Shown here in pieces: positions 26,560 through 35,223 of a stretch of 64,000 bases of DNA. This DNA is from Neisseria perflava (GTDB taxonomy: Bacteria > Pseudomonadota > Gammaproteobacteria > Burkholderiales > Neisseriaceae). Position 1 is the first letter of the stretch. Each line of letters begins with the position of its first letter. The DNA lies in NCBI RefSeq assembly GCF_002863305.2, contig NZ_CP136962.1:124001-188000 (forward strand), in the 5' to 3' direction. The position numbers and the translations under genes were made by a program. The notes below the pieces were generated by a model that saw only the letters and a program-made list of their open reading frames with translations, searched no databases and had not been told where the DNA came from.

Positions 26560-27555
26560 ATGAGCCTGAAAAACCGCCATTTTTTAAAACTTTTGGATTT
26601 TACGCCGGAAGAAATTACCACCTATCTCGACCTTGCAGCCGAATTGAAGGCTGCTAAAAAAGCAGGGCGCGAAGTGCAGCGGATGAAGGGGAAAAACATT
26701 GCTCTGATTTTCGAGAAAACATCAACCCGCACCCGTTGCGCGTTTGAAGTGGCCGCACGTGATCAAGGTGCAGGGGTAACTTATCTGGAGCCGTCTGCCA
26801 GCCAAATCGGGCATAAGGAAAGCATTAAGGATACGGCGCGTGTTTTGGGGCGGATGTTTGACGGTATCGAATATCGCGGCTTTGGACAGGATGTGGTGGA
26901 AGAGCTGGCCAAGTATGCAGGCGTACCTGTATTCAATGGTTTGACCAACGAGTTCCACCCGACTCAAATGCTAGCTGATGCGCTGACGATGCGTGAGCAT
27001 AGCAACAAACCTTTGAACCAAATTGCGTTTGCCTACGTCGGTGATGCGCGTTACAACATGGCCAATTCGTTGCTGGTGTTGGCTGCAAAACTGGGCATGG
27101 ACGTGCGTATTGGTGCACCGAAAAGCCTGTGGCCGTCTGAAAACATTATCGAGACGGTGCAGGCTGTTGCCAAAGAGACCGGCGGACGGATTCTGTTGAC
27201 GGAGAATGCTCAGGAAGCCGTGAAAGGCGTGGATTTTATCCATACCGATGTGTGGGTCAGCATGGGCGAACCTAAAGAGGCTTGGCAGGAACGTATCGAT
27301 TTGCTGAAAAATTACCGCGTTACGCCTGAATTGATGGCGGCGGCGGAAAATCCGCAAGTCAAGTTTATGCATTGCCTGCCTGCTTTCCATAATCGCGAAA
27401 CCAAAGTCGGCGAATGGATTTATGAGACATTCGGCCTGAATGGTGTGGAAGTAACGGAAGAAGTCTTTGAAAGCGAAGCCAGTATTGTGTTTGATCAGGC
27501 AGAAAACCGGATGCATACGATTAAAGCGGTGATGGTAGCGGCATTGGGCGATTGA
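26560..27555 (+). CDS. argF: Ornithine carbamoyltransferase
   Basis: 331 residues, normal length. It forms citrulline from ornithine and carbamoyl phosphate in arginine synthesis. Seen: [12 protein letters not shown] (carbamoyl phosphate loop), the [12 protein letters not shown] region and the ornithine-binding HCLPAFHN. It has long been used in Neisseria typing schemes and is known for mosaic alleles. The 134 bases before it hold no gene; they contain a short GGGCAATGCCC palindrome. Confidence 0.98.
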   Translation: MSLKNRHFLKLLDFTPEEITTYLDLAAELKAAKKAGREVQRMKGKNIALIFEKTSTRTRCAFEVAARDQGAGVTYLEPSASQIGHKESIKDTARVLGRMFDGIEYRGFGQDVVEELAKYAGVPVFNGLTNEFHPTQMLADALTMREHSNKPLNQIAFAYVGDARYNMANSLLVLAAKLGMDVRIGAPKSLWPSENIIETVQAVAKETGGRILLTENAQEAVKGVDFIHTDVWVSMGEPKEAWQERIDLLKNYRVTPELMAAAENPQVKFMHCLPAFHNRETKVGEWIYETFGLNGVEVTEEVFESEASIVFDQAENRMHTIKAVMVAALGD

Positions 27556-27602
27556 GTTTTGCGCTCAACACTGCTTACTGCTTCATTTAATAGAGATTAA
27601 AT

Positions 27603-27643
27603 AAAGGCCGTCTGAAAGAAAGATTTTCAGACGGCCTTGTTGT
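27603..27643. terminator. Terminator between argF and the TraB/GumN gene
   Basis: An inverted pair of AG-type uptake sequences with a short loop lies between convergent genes. Confidence 0.9.
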
Positions 27644-27654
27644 TTGATTGGGGT

Positions 27655-28641
27655 TTATTGCCAAATCAGGACTTTGGGTTCGGGCGTTACTTGATAGCCT
27701 TCTTGGCGCAATAGTTCGATTAAGCCTTTTTCGCTGGGTAAATGGGCAATGCCGACAGCAAAGAGGGTGCTTTGTTTGGCGGATTGCTTGCGGATTTCAG
27801 GCAGCCATGCCTGGTTGCGGCGGATCAGGAGGTCGTTTTTCAGCCAATCGGACATGGCTTTGGCGTACTTGGTATCAACAAGTTTGAGGGTGCGCTGTTC
27901 GGTTTCTTCCAAAAGTGGAATGAGTTCTTCAAAGCGGCCGTCTGAATAGGCTTGATGGAGTTTTTTGATATCTTCGGTTTCTTCTTTATTGGTTTTAATG
28001 CTGGCTTTCAGAAAGTTGAGCATGGTCTCTTCAGGCTGTGCTTTGAAGATTGCGGAAACTTCGTCCAAGCTTTCTAATGAACCACGCGGTTTGTTGATAT
28101 TGACTGCTGCGTTGGTCAGCAACATATCTGCACCGGTTTCTGCGCTATATCCTTGGGGAAATGAACTGCCGACAAAGACTAATGCCGCCCACGGATGGAG
28201 TTTGTCGGCAATTTGGGCAATGGGTCGGCTTTCTTCATTTTTTGAATAGATTTCTTGTAAAAGACGGAAATCTGTTTTGCCAAGCTTGCGGCTAAGCGGT
28301 TCGGTACTCATGACTTCTTTGAAGTATTTTTGATACATTCTTTTTGTTTCCGGACTGCTGTCCGGCAATGCGTCAACTTCTGTGGTCAGTTGGTCGGTGG
28401 ATTGCAATAGTTTGAGGGCATCGGGAGACAAGGTTTGATTGGTTTGCCCCATGTGGATGGTGCCGAGCAGATAGGAGTCTGGTTGGCCTTCTTTGCTGAT
28501 TTTCCAAACATTGCTGGTCAGTTTAGGCTGTTGCCAGTTGAGTTCGGCAGGTTTGTTGTCGGATGAAGTTGCGGAGGGTTTGCAGGCACCCAAGGCGAGG
28601 GCGGTCAATGGCACAAGTAGGCAGGCAAGCAGTTTTTTCAT
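27655..28641 (-). CDS. TraB/GumN family lipoprotein
   Basis: 328 residues from ATG 28641. The frame is open further upstream to 28854, but that part overlaps the DUF1289 gene and the 28641 start opens a classical lipoprotein signal (MKKLLACLLVPLTALALGAC, lipid on C20). The mature part has the TraB/GumN pattern: GTIHMG at about residues 60-65, ELTTEVDAL-like acidic motif and a C-terminal GIAHLPSEKGLIELL, the paired GxxH motifs of this Tiki-like metalloprotease superfamily. The biological target is unknown. It follows DUF1289 closely. Confidence 0.85.
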   Translation of the reverse strand: MKKLLACLLVPLTALALGACKPSATSSDNKPAELNWQQPKLTSNVWKISKEGQPDSYLLGTIHMGQTNQTLSPDALKLLQSTDQLTTEVDALPDSSPETKRMYQKYFKEVMSTEPLSRKLGKTDFRLLQEIYSKNEESRPIAQIADKLHPWAALVFVGSSFPQGYSAETGADMLLTNAAVNINKPRGSLESLDEVSAIFKAQPEETMLNFLKASIKTNKEETEDIKKLHQAYSDGRFEELIPLLEETEQRTLKLVDTKYAKAMSDWLKNDLLIRRNQAWLPEIRKQSAKQSTLFAVGIAHLPSEKGLIELLRQEGYQVTPEPKVLIWQ

Positions 28642-28679
28642 GTTTTTCCTTATTGTGGTGTGCGGTAGGCAAGGGCAAT

Positions 28680-28925
28680 TTAGAAATCGAGCAGGTTTTG
28701 AACCGGATGTTCGCCCGTGTCGGGCTTTTCTGTTTTGCGGTTGCGGATTTTGGCTTTCCTGAGGGATAGAAGGTGCATGACTTGATGCTTTTGGCTGTCG
28801 GTCATCTGGAGCCAGTACAAGCGCTCTTCCCGGCTGCGCAGGCAGCCTTTGCAATAACCTTTGGCATTGGCTTCGCAGACACCTATACAGGGACTGGGGA
28901 TGGGGAAAAAATCAGGTTGTTCCAT
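28680..28925 (-). CDS. DUF1289 small cysteine-rich protein
   Basis: 81 residues. The pattern SPCIGVCEANAKGYCKGCLR has four cysteines spaced C-x3-C-x8-C-x2-C, then EERLYWLQMTDSQKHQV, which is the DUF1289 signature. The four cysteines may bind a metal or an iron-sulfur cluster. It lies just upstream of the TraB/GumN gene (38 bases), probably in one transcript. Function unknown. Confidence 0.85.
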   Translation of the reverse strand: MEQPDFFPIPSPCIGVCEANAKGYCKGCLRSREERLYWLQMTDSQKHQVMHLLSLRKAKIRNRKTEKPDTGEHPVQNLLDF

Positions 28926-29054
28926 ATTTTAAAAGTGTTTGAGACAAGAGACCGGACAAACCAAAATTGCAGACTGCATTCGTATTTATCTAAACACGAT
29001 CGGTGTATCCAGCAGGGTTCCTAATATCCAATTGAGTTGATCATTTCAATAAGT

Positions 29055-29360
29055 TTATATCTGCCAACCTAGGCATAAAAAACCTAAGAGAAACCATAAA
29101 TATATCGCAGAAGAAGTCAGTATCTTCCCTATCGTCAGATTTTTCCAATAAAACCCAAGTAAGAACATTATAAAAATTAAAGGAATTCCAATATAAATAT
29201 AATATTTAAGCAAACCTAATTCACTGAACACGTTTATAACAGAATAGAGACCGACAAATCCACCTGACCAAAAAACAATTATTGCCGGCCCTAAGAAAAT
29301 GGCTGTTATTAAATGAGGGAGGAGTAAGATTTTTATCCATTCTTTATATTTGTTATTCAT
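29055..29360 (-). CDS. Hypothetical small membrane protein, AT-rich
   Basis: 101 residues with three likely membrane helices (about 10-32, 53-72 and 80-98). I recognise no family. Codon use is far more AT-rich than the surrounding genes, and the flanking 100-170 bases on each side hold no other gene, which suggests recent transfer. No clear ribosome site precedes the ATG. It could also be an immunity-type or remnant protein; moderate confidence that it is a real gene. Confidence 0.5.
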   Translation of the reverse strand: MNNKYKEWIKILLLPHLITAIFLGPAIIVFWSGGFVGLYSVINVFSELGLLKYYIYIGIPLIFIMFLLGFYWKNLTIGKILTSSAIYLWFLLGFLCLGWQI

Positions 29361-29499
29361 TTTATATCTTGTACTGCAATGGTATCGTATCGATTCAAAT
29401 GGGGGAGCAAAGTGTTTAGTAACATCTCCAAGAACAATTACGGTATGTTTGGCAGAATCATGTTTTAATACATATTTGGAGTTCTGCTATTTTTTGATT

Positions 29500-29511
29500 T
29501 TCAGACGACCT
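29500..29511 (-). repeat. Mucosa-type DNA uptake sequence
   Basis: TTCAGACGACCT, the complement of AGGTCGTCTGAA, differs by one base from the AG dialect used in the rest of the window. Confidence 0.8.
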
Positions 29512-29536
29512 ATGTGTAGCCCCAACTATCTGCATT

Positions 29537-29869
29537 TTATGACTTAATCAGTTTGCGCAAAGACTGATTGTTGTATTTGATATCGGCAATCAGCCGGTCA
29601 TATTGGTGCATTCTACGGAGCGAGCGGGTAATCAGATAGACCGAGAAAATAATCAAGCTGATGTTCATCAGACTGACCAGTACGAGCAAAGGCCAAACAT
29701 CAACGGCCTCGTACCATTTCGATGTCGCAATCAGCGCACTGAAAATAGACAAAGGGAGTGCGAAAACGGCAATACCTGTACGCATGATAGCAAGTGCCGT
29801 GCGTTTTTCAGCAAGGAGAAGCTGTACTTGATTGATGCTGAGGATATCGTTTTGCTGTTCGGTAACCAT
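29537..29869 (-). CDS. DUF202-like inner-membrane protein
   Basis: 110 residues from ATG 29869; the frame is open up to 29959, but the residues before this Met are poor in domain character. The N-terminal part has the DUF202/YidH-type signature (LLLAEKRTALAIMRTGIAVFALPLS), followed by a second membrane helix (about 62-84) and a basic cytosolic tail (TRSLRRMHQYDRLIADIKYN). Function of the family is unknown. It is flanked on both sides by mucosa-type uptake sequences, unlike almost everything else in the window. Confidence 0.7.
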   Translation of the reverse strand: MVTEQQNDILSINQVQLLLAEKRTALAIMRTGIAVFALPLSIFSALIATSKWYEAVDVWPLLVLVSLMNISLIIFSVYLITRSLRRMHQYDRLIADIKYNNQSLRKLIKS

Positions 29870-29957
29870 AGGATACGCGCCTATACAAATTAACTTTGAA
29901 TTCTGATAAAGCGGAAAATATGGTTTTATGTTACCCGAAAGTATTGAAAATAAAAAC

Positions 29958-29990
29958 AAAGGTCGTCTGAAAATTTTCAGACGACCTTTC
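29958..29990. terminator. Terminator built from mucosa-type uptake sequences
   Basis: AAAGGTCGTCTGAAAA pairs with TTTTCAGACGACCTTT. It serves the hemN transcript on the minus strand. Both arms carry the GTCGTCTGAA dialect. Confidence 0.9.
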
Positions 29991-30000
29991 CCATTTCTGT

Positions 30001-31422
30001 TTATACGGTTTGCGAGTATTTGGCTTTGGTTTCTTTATGGCGCAAATGGTAGTCGAACACCATGGCGATGTTGCGGATCAGGAAACGGCCCTTCGGCGTA
30101 ACGGTCAGGCCGTGCGGTTTGAGGCGGACCAGACCGAGGGTTTCCAGTTGTTTCATATCTTCCAGTTCCGCTACAAAATAGCGGCTAAACGGAATGCCGA
30201 ACACGCTTTCGTAAATTTGATAATCAAGCGAGAAGCGGCACATCAAATCCTGAATGATGTTGCGGCGCAGAATGTCGTCTTGATTAAGCTGGTAGCCGCG
30301 CATAATCGGTAGATATCCGGCATCGAGTGCGGCGTAATAGGCATCGATGTCGCGCTCGTTTTGGGAGTAGGTGCTGCCGATTTTGCCGATAGAGGAGACG
30401 CCGATCGCCACCAAGTCGCAGTCGGCATAGGTCGAGTAGCCTTGGAAGTTGCGTTGCAGGAAGCCTTCTTTGAGGGCGATGGAGAGTTCATCATCAGGTT
30501 TGGCAAAGTGGTCCATACCGATGAAAACGTAGCCGCGCTCAGTCAGGGTTTGGACGCAATATTGCAGCATATCGAGTTTTTCTTCGCTGCCGGGGACAAC
30601 ATTGGTGTCGATACGGCGTTGCGGTTTGAAGATATGCGGCAGGTGGGCGTAGTGGTAAAGGGCAAGGCGGTCGGGATCGAGGGATAAGACCGTATCGATG
30701 GTGGTTTTGATGCTTTCGGTGTTTTGGTGCGGCAGGCCGTAAATCAAATCGACGCTGACTGATTTAAACCCGGCTTCACGCGCGGCATCAATCACTTCTT
30801 TGGTTTCTTCGTAGCTTTGGATACGGTTGACGGCTGCCTGCACTTTAGGGTCAAAGTCTTGAATGCCTACACTCATGCGGTTGAAACCGAGTTTGCCCAA
30901 CTTGAGGACGGTTTCGCGGCTGACTTTGCGCGGGTCGATTTCGATGGAGTATTCGCCGTTGGGGATGAGCTGGAAGTATTTGCGGATCATTTCGAAGACG
31001 CGTTCGAGTTGGTCGTCGCTCAGGAATGTGGGCGTGCCGCCACCGAAGTGGAGCTGCGCGAGCTGGTGTCTTCCGCCTAAATGCGGTGCCAGCAATTCCA
31101 TTTCTTTTTCCAGATACTGGATATAGGCATCGGCACGGCTTTTGTCTTTGGTAATGATTTTATTGCAGCCGCAGTAATAGCAGATGGTATTGCAGAAGGG
31201 AATGTGGATGTAGAGTGAAAGGGGTTTGTTGAGCGCGCCCATGTTGCGCAGGTTTAAAGCTTGGATATATTCGGCTTCTTTAAAGCCTTCATGGAAGCGG
31301 TCGGCGGTCGGATAGGATGTATAACGTGGACCGCTTGATGGCAAACTGGCAATCAATTCGCGGTCGAATTCCGGTAATTCATTGTTTGTGTTGGTGTTAT
31401 TTGAGATGGGGATGATTTTCAT
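30001..31422 (-). CDS. hemN: Oxygen-independent coproporphyrinogen III oxidase
   Basis: 473 residues. Radical SAM enzyme making protoporphyrinogen IX without oxygen. The iron-sulfur motif CNTICYYCGC places C77, C81 and C84 in CxxxCxxC, with C86 also present as in true HemN. The HFGGGTPTFLS, SIEIDPRK and SVGIQDFDPKVQAAVNR segments match the family, and the C-terminal HemN domain is present, so this is HemN and not the heme chaperone HemW. It is divergent from fnr, sharing an intergenic FNR-type site, which fits induction without oxygen. Confidence 0.96.
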   Translation of the reverse strand: MKIIPISNNTNTNNELPEFDRELIASLPSSGPRYTSYPTADRFHEGFKEAEYIQALNLRNMGALNKPLSLYIHIPFCNTICYYCGCNKIITKDKSRADAYIQYLEKEMELLAPHLGGRHQLAQLHFGGGTPTFLSDDQLERVFEMIRKYFQLIPNGEYSIEIDPRKVSRETVLKLGKLGFNRMSVGIQDFDPKVQAAVNRIQSYEETKEVIDAAREAGFKSVSVDLIYGLPHQNTESIKTTIDTVLSLDPDRLALYHYAHLPHIFKPQRRIDTNVVPGSEEKLDMLQYCVQTLTERGYVFIGMDHFAKPDDELSIALKEGFLQRNFQGYSTYADCDLVAIGVSSIGKIGSTYSQNERDIDAYYAALDAGYLPIMRGYQLNQDDILRRNIIQDLMCRFSLDYQIYESVFGIPFSRYFVAELEDMKQLETLGLVRLKPHGLTVTPKGRFLIRNIAMVFDYHLRHKETKAKYSQTV

Positions 31423-31516
31423 GGTCGGGGCTTGTAGTATGAAGTAAGGAAATTAGGGAAAATTTTAGTCAAAATTTCGATAGTTTGGTAGAATGCCTCA
31501 TAATGATATGCCGACT

Positions 31517-31530
31517 TTGACATGGGTCAA
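31517..31530. promoter_or_regulatory. FNR-type binding site between hemN and fnr
   Basis: TTGACATGGGTCAA is a perfect inverted repeat around ATGG and matches TTGAT-N4-ATCAA except for one base in each half. It lies 55 bases before fnr and 95 before hemN. Confidence 0.7.
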
Positions 31531-31584
31531 TAGTTATTCGGCTTAATCAGGGATTGAGAGAACTAAGCAAATTAAAGGTGCGTT

Positions 31585-32319
31585 ATGGCTACACACAATG
31601 CAACACATCAAATGAAAACCTTGTGTTCCACATGTTCTTTACGCGAGCTGTGTTTGCCTGTCGGACTGATGCCTAACGAATTTTCACAATTAGACGCGGT
31701 TATTCGTCAAAGCCGCCGTCTGAAAAAAGGTGAATACCTGTTCCGTGCCGGCGAGCCGTTTACCTCTTTGTTTGCCATCCGTGCGGGCTTCTTTAAGACA
31801 ACAGTCGCCAGCCAAGATGGACGAGATCAGGTAACCGGCTTTTTTATGTCGGGCGAGCTGATCGGTATGGATGGGATTTGTTCCCATATTCACAGCTGTG
31901 ATGCTGTGGCTTTGGAAGACAGCGAGGTATGCGAGCTTCCGTTTACACATATTGAAGAACTTGGACAGGATATTCCCAGTCTTCGTTCTCACTTTTTCCG
32001 CTTAATGAGTCGCGAAATTGTTCGAGATCAGGGCGTTATGTTGCTTTTGGGCAATATGCGCGCTGAAGAGCGATTGGCGGCATTCTTGCTCAACTTGTCC
32101 CAGCGTCTCTATTCACGAGGTTTTGCCGCTAATGATTTTATTTTGCGGATGTCGCGTGAGGAAATCGGCAGCTATTTGGGGCTGAAACTGGAAACAGTCA
32201 GCCGCACCTTGTCTAAATTCCATCATGAAGGCTTGATTTCGGTTGAACACAAGCACATCAAAATCTTAGATGCGACAACCTTGAAGAAAATGGTTTCCGG
32301 TTGTTCGCACGCTATCTGA
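31585..32319 (+). CDS. fnr: Fnr, oxygen-sensing transcription regulator
   Basis: 244 residues. Crp/Fnr family. The iron-sulfur cluster cysteines are C14, C17 and C23 (CSTCSLRELC) plus C116 in SEVCELPF, which aligns with C122 of E. coli Fnr. A cyclic-nucleotide-type beta roll and dimer helix follow, then a DNA-binding helix-turn-helix near residues 190-215 (MSREEIGSYLGLKLETVSRT), whose ETVSR is the Fnr recognition helix. In Neisseria it activates aniA and other anaerobic genes. AAAGGTG precedes the ATG. An FNR-like site upstream suggests self-control. Confidence 0.97.
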   Translation: MATHNATHQMKTLCSTCSLRELCLPVGLMPNEFSQLDAVIRQSRRLKKGEYLFRAGEPFTSLFAIRAGFFKTTVASQDGRDQVTGFFMSGELIGMDGICSHIHSCDAVALEDSEVCELPFTHIEELGQDIPSLRSHFFRLMSREIVRDQGVMLLLGNMRAEERLAAFLLNLSQRLYSRGFAANDFILRMSREEIGSYLGLKLETVSRTLSKFHHEGLISVEHKHIKILDATTLKKMVSGCSHAI

Positions 32320-32323
32320 ATCT

Positions 32324-32357
32324 TAGGCCGTCTGAAATATTTCAGACGGCCTTTTTA
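32324..32357. terminator. Terminator between fnr and cysB
   Basis: TTAGGCCGTCTGAAA pairs with TTTCAGACGGCCTTTTT; convergent genes on both sides. Confidence 0.9.
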
Positions 32358-32405
32358 ACAAGAATTAAAGAATAATTGTTAAGTTACGCAAGTGATAGTC
32401 AGATA

Positions 32406-33356
32406 TTAAATTGAAAAATCTTCAACAACCGGCGTGTACAGAATGCGGTTGACTACTTCTCTGGTCAGTTTCGGTGCAAACATCTGGATAAAGTCATACG
32501 CGTAACCGCGCAGGTAGGTATCGGTGCGTAAGGCTATCCAAGTGGGTGACGGTTCAAATAAGTGTGCCGCATCAATCAGCTGTAAATCTTGATCGACTGC
32601 GGGATCGTACGCCATTTTCGCCATTAACCCAACGCCCAAACCTAAGCGGACATACGTCTTCAATACATCTGTATCGGCAGCCGATAAGGCAACATCAGGT
32701 TGCTCAATATGCGCTTTATTAAATGTACGCGCAATGCTGCTGCCGGAATTAAAAGCAAATTCGTAAGTAACCAGCGGAAAAGAAGCCAAATCTTCAAGGC
32801 TTAAAGGATTGCGGCAGTCCAAAAGAGGGTGGTCATGCGGAACAATGACGGCATGGTTCCATTCATAGCAGGGCAGTTTGCCCAACTCAGGATGATCATC
32901 AATCTGTTCGGTAATAATTGCCAAATCAGCTTCGCCGCTGCTGACCATTTGCGCAATGGCAGAAGGGCTGCCTTGTTTGATGGTCAAATTGACCTTGGGG
33001 TAGTTTTTGACAAATTCCGCAACGATTTTGGGCAAGGCATAACGCGCCTGGGTATGCGTTGTCGCGATGGTCAGCGAGCCGCTGTCATGATCGGTAAACT
33101 CGCTGCCGATATTTTTAATGTTTTGTACATCGCGCAAAATTCGTTCCGAAATTTCTAACACGGCTTTGCCCGGTTGCGAAACGGAAACCACACGCTTGCC
33201 GCTGCGGATAAAAATTTGGATACCCAATTCTTCTTCAAGCAGGCGGATTTGTTTGGAAATGCCGGGTTGGGATGTAAAAAGCGCATCGGCAGCCTCGGAG
33301 ACATTCAGATTGTGCCGGTAAACTTCAAGGGCGTAACGTAATTGTTGCAGTTTCAT
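32406..33356 (-). CDS. cysB: CysB-type LysR transcription regulator
   Basis: 316 residues from ATG 33356, which gives the standard CysB start MKLQQLRYALEV; an open frame with a TTG at 33401 is not convincing. N-terminal winged helix with SEAADALFTSQPGISKQIRLLE, then a periplasmic-binding-type effector domain (TIATTHTQARYALPKIV; SGEADLAI). CysB controls cysteine synthesis and sulfate uptake in response to acetylserine. Similarity along the full length favours CysB over Cbl, but the pair is hard to split by eye. Confidence 0.9.
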   Translation of the reverse strand: MKLQQLRYALEVYRHNLNVSEAADALFTSQPGISKQIRLLEEELGIQIFIRSGKRVVSVSQPGKAVLEISERILRDVQNIKNIGSEFTDHDSGSLTIATTHTQARYALPKIVAEFVKNYPKVNLTIKQGSPSAIAQMVSSGEADLAIITEQIDDHPELGKLPCYEWNHAVIVPHDHPLLDCRNPLSLEDLASFPLVTYEFAFNSGSSIARTFNKAHIEQPDVALSAADTDVLKTYVRLGLGVGLMAKMAYDPAVDQDLQLIDAAHLFEPSPTWIALRTDTYLRGYAYDFIQMFAPKLTREVVNRILYTPVVEDFSI

Positions 33357-33657
33357 GGTAGCAGTATCGGATACGTTGTTATTGTGGATTTTGTGCGACA
33401 AACGGTCTGTAATTTAACATATTTTGCCCGGTTTTGCCCTGAGTTTTGAAAACGCTTGTTTTTAATGAAAATATCTTTTAATGATATGAAAACAGGAAAT
33501 CTGTGAATGAAAGGGGGATGAAGTTTTGTTGTTTTTGTACAACTTGGAGCGGGTGAATTGGCTGATTTTGCCCTAAATTAATGACACAAGATTGATTTTT
33601 CGGCATGATTAACTACTAGGAAGCAGGCACTTCATAATTGTTTGAAGGCATCGAGTA

Positions 33658-33687
33658 TTGACAGTTTGCCTTGCGCTTCTTTATAGT
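33658..33687 (+). promoter_or_regulatory. Sigma-70 promoter of rmpM
   Basis: TTGACA (33658-33663), an 18-base spacer and TATAGT (33682-33687). The remaining part of the 33357-33798 gap shows no gene. Confidence 0.75.
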
Positions 33688-33798
33688 GCAACCTGATATA
33701 TCCGATTTGCCGCTGTTTTGATACTGCGGCCTGTATATTGGTACTTTGCAGCGGTTGCTTTCCTAGTCCGCCGCATAACAATTTGATGAGGGAATAAA

Positions 33799-34560
33799 AT
33801 GACCAAACAGCTGAAATTAAGCGCATTGTTCGTTGCCTTGGTTGCCTCTGGCACCGCTATGGCCAGCGAAGCGCATACCAAACACGGTTACACCGTAAGC
33901 AGCCAATCTCAAGAAATCGTCCGTAACAACTACGGCGAATGCTGGAAAAACAGCTACTTCGACAAAGCTACCCAAGGCCGTGTTGAATGTGGTGACCGCG
34001 AAGCAGTTGCTCCTGTACAACAAGCTCCTGAGTATGTTGATGAAACTGTTTCCCTGTCTTCTAAAACTCTGTTCGGCTTCGACAAAGACAACCTCCGTCC
34101 TGAAGCTCAAGAAAACCTCAACGCTTTGGCCCAACGCCTGAGCAACGAAAGCGTACAAACCGTACGTGTTGAAGGTCATACCGACTTCATGGGTTCTGAA
34201 CAATACAACCAAGCTCTGTCTGAGCGTCGTGCCAACGTAGTTGCTAACTACTTGGTAGGCCGTGGCGTTGCTTCTAGCAAAATCTCTGCAGTAGGTCTGG
34301 GCGAATCTCAAGCTCAAATGACTGCTACTTGTGAAGCTGAAGTTGCTAAACTGGGCAAAAAAGTTTCTAAAGCTAAGAAACGTGCTGCTCTTATCGCTTG
34401 TATCGAACCTGACCGTCGCGTTGATGTTAAAATCCGCAGCGTTGTTACTCGTCAAGTTGCTCCAGGTCAAACTATCGAAGGTCAAGGCGAATTGCCTGCT
34501 ACTGATGAAGGTTGGATCCCAGCTCCTTACAATGGCGTTCACGGTTACGCTAAACCTTAA
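33799..34560 (+). CDS. rmpM: RmpM-like OmpA-family protein
   Basis: 253 residues. A signal peptide is cleaved after TAMA (about residue 22). A short region with Cys pair (GECWKNS, VECGD) follows and then an OmpA C-terminal peptidoglycan-binding domain at about 88-225 ([51 protein letters not shown]). In meningococci RmpM links porins to the wall. The C-terminal about 30 residues ([20 protein letters not shown]) differ from the short His-rich tail I recall in N. meningitidis RmpM. Codon choice is that of a highly expressed gene. It has a strong promoter and two terminators. Confidence 0.93.
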   Translation: MTKQLKLSALFVALVASGTAMASEAHTKHGYTVSSQSQEIVRNNYGECWKNSYFDKATQGRVECGDREAVAPVQQAPEYVDETVSLSSKTLFGFDKDNLRPEAQENLNALAQRLSNESVQTVRVEGHTDFMGSEQYNQALSERRANVVANYLVGRGVASSKISAVGLGESQAQMTATCEAEVAKLGKKVSKAKKRAALIACIEPDRRVDVKIRSVVTRQVAPGQTIEGQGELPATDEGWIPAPYNGVHGYAKP

Positions 34561-34570
34561 TTGGTTTGTG

Positions 34571-34605
34571 AAAAATGCCCTGCAATATGCAGGGCATTTT
34601 TTTTA
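34571..34605 (+). terminator. Terminator of rmpM
   Basis: AAAAATGCCCTGCA pairs with TGCAGGGCATTTTTTTT: a long stem with eight T residues. Confidence 0.95.
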
Positions 34606-34647
34606 TGGCTTATATTTGAATAATCAGGAAATTCATGATTCAAAATA

Positions 34648-34686
34648 AAAGGCCGTCTGAAAGATTTATTTTCAGACGGCCTTTTA
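34648..34686. terminator. Second terminator, uptake-sequence pair
   Basis: AAAAGGCCGTCTGAAA is paired with TTTCAGACGGCCTTTT. It stops the minus-strand DUF4149 transcript and reinforces the rmpM terminator. Confidence 0.9.
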
Positions 34687-34696
34687 TTAAAACAGC

Positions 34697-35125
34697 TTAG
34701 TTTGGCTTGGGCCATTTCCATACGCAAACAGCGGCGAGTATTGTGCAAATCAAAAAGATGATACTGGATAAGCCGTGCCAAACACCGAATGTTCCGCCTA
34801 CTAGGGACAGCAGCCAGTTATCCAGCCCGTACTTGTGTGCCTCGATAACCGGCGTAACCAAAAGATGGTTGCAGGCTAAGAGTAGCTAAAGTACTAAGAT
34901 CCACCAAGAAAGTGAGGCCAGCTGTTTTCTGAAAAAGGCATAGGCTGCGCCAAAAATAACTAGACCACATATCGCTGTAATAGCAAACAAAATGCCGGCA
35001 ATTTCTCCTGCCTGCATTTTGGGCAGGAGGCGGAACAGGATCAGGGCAGTAACATAGCCTGCTGTCAGCTGCATACCAAGCCACATGGCGGCAGCGGTTT
35101 GGATAATTTTGTATAGTAGATTCAT
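34697..35125 (-). pseudogene. DUF4149 membrane protein gene interrupted by an in-frame amber codon
   Basis: The frame from ATG 35125 to TAA 34697 would give a 142-residue protein with about four membrane helices and the DUF4149 pattern: AMWLGMQLTAGYVTALILF then RLLPKMQAGEIAGILF, a later TPVIEAHKYG and GVWHGLSSIIFLI. A single TAG at 34886-34888 (codon 80) stops it after SLSWWILVL. The remainder is intact in the same frame with normal codons, so this is one recent nonsense change or a sequencing error, not a frameshift. TMEM205-like DUF4149 proteins have no firm function. Confidence 0.85.
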
Positions 35126-35180
35126 TATGCTTCTCCTGGGAAGATTTTATTTTCTTTAATTATGGTGTTTTTAGGTACAG

Positions 35181-35221
35181 CAAAAGGCCGTCTGAAAATG
35201 TTTTCAGACGGCCTTTTGTTT
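35181..35221. terminator. Terminator of greA
   Basis: An inverted pair of AG-type uptake sequences (AAAAGGCCGTCTGAAAA and complement) directly after the greA stop codon on the minus strand. Confidence 0.92.
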
Positions 35222-35223
35222 AT

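Noticed and set aside
34818-35084. Separate small gene on the minus strand inside the DUF4149 locus
   Set aside because: It is another frame of the amber-interrupted DUF4149 gene; the domain motifs belong to the frame starting at 35125.
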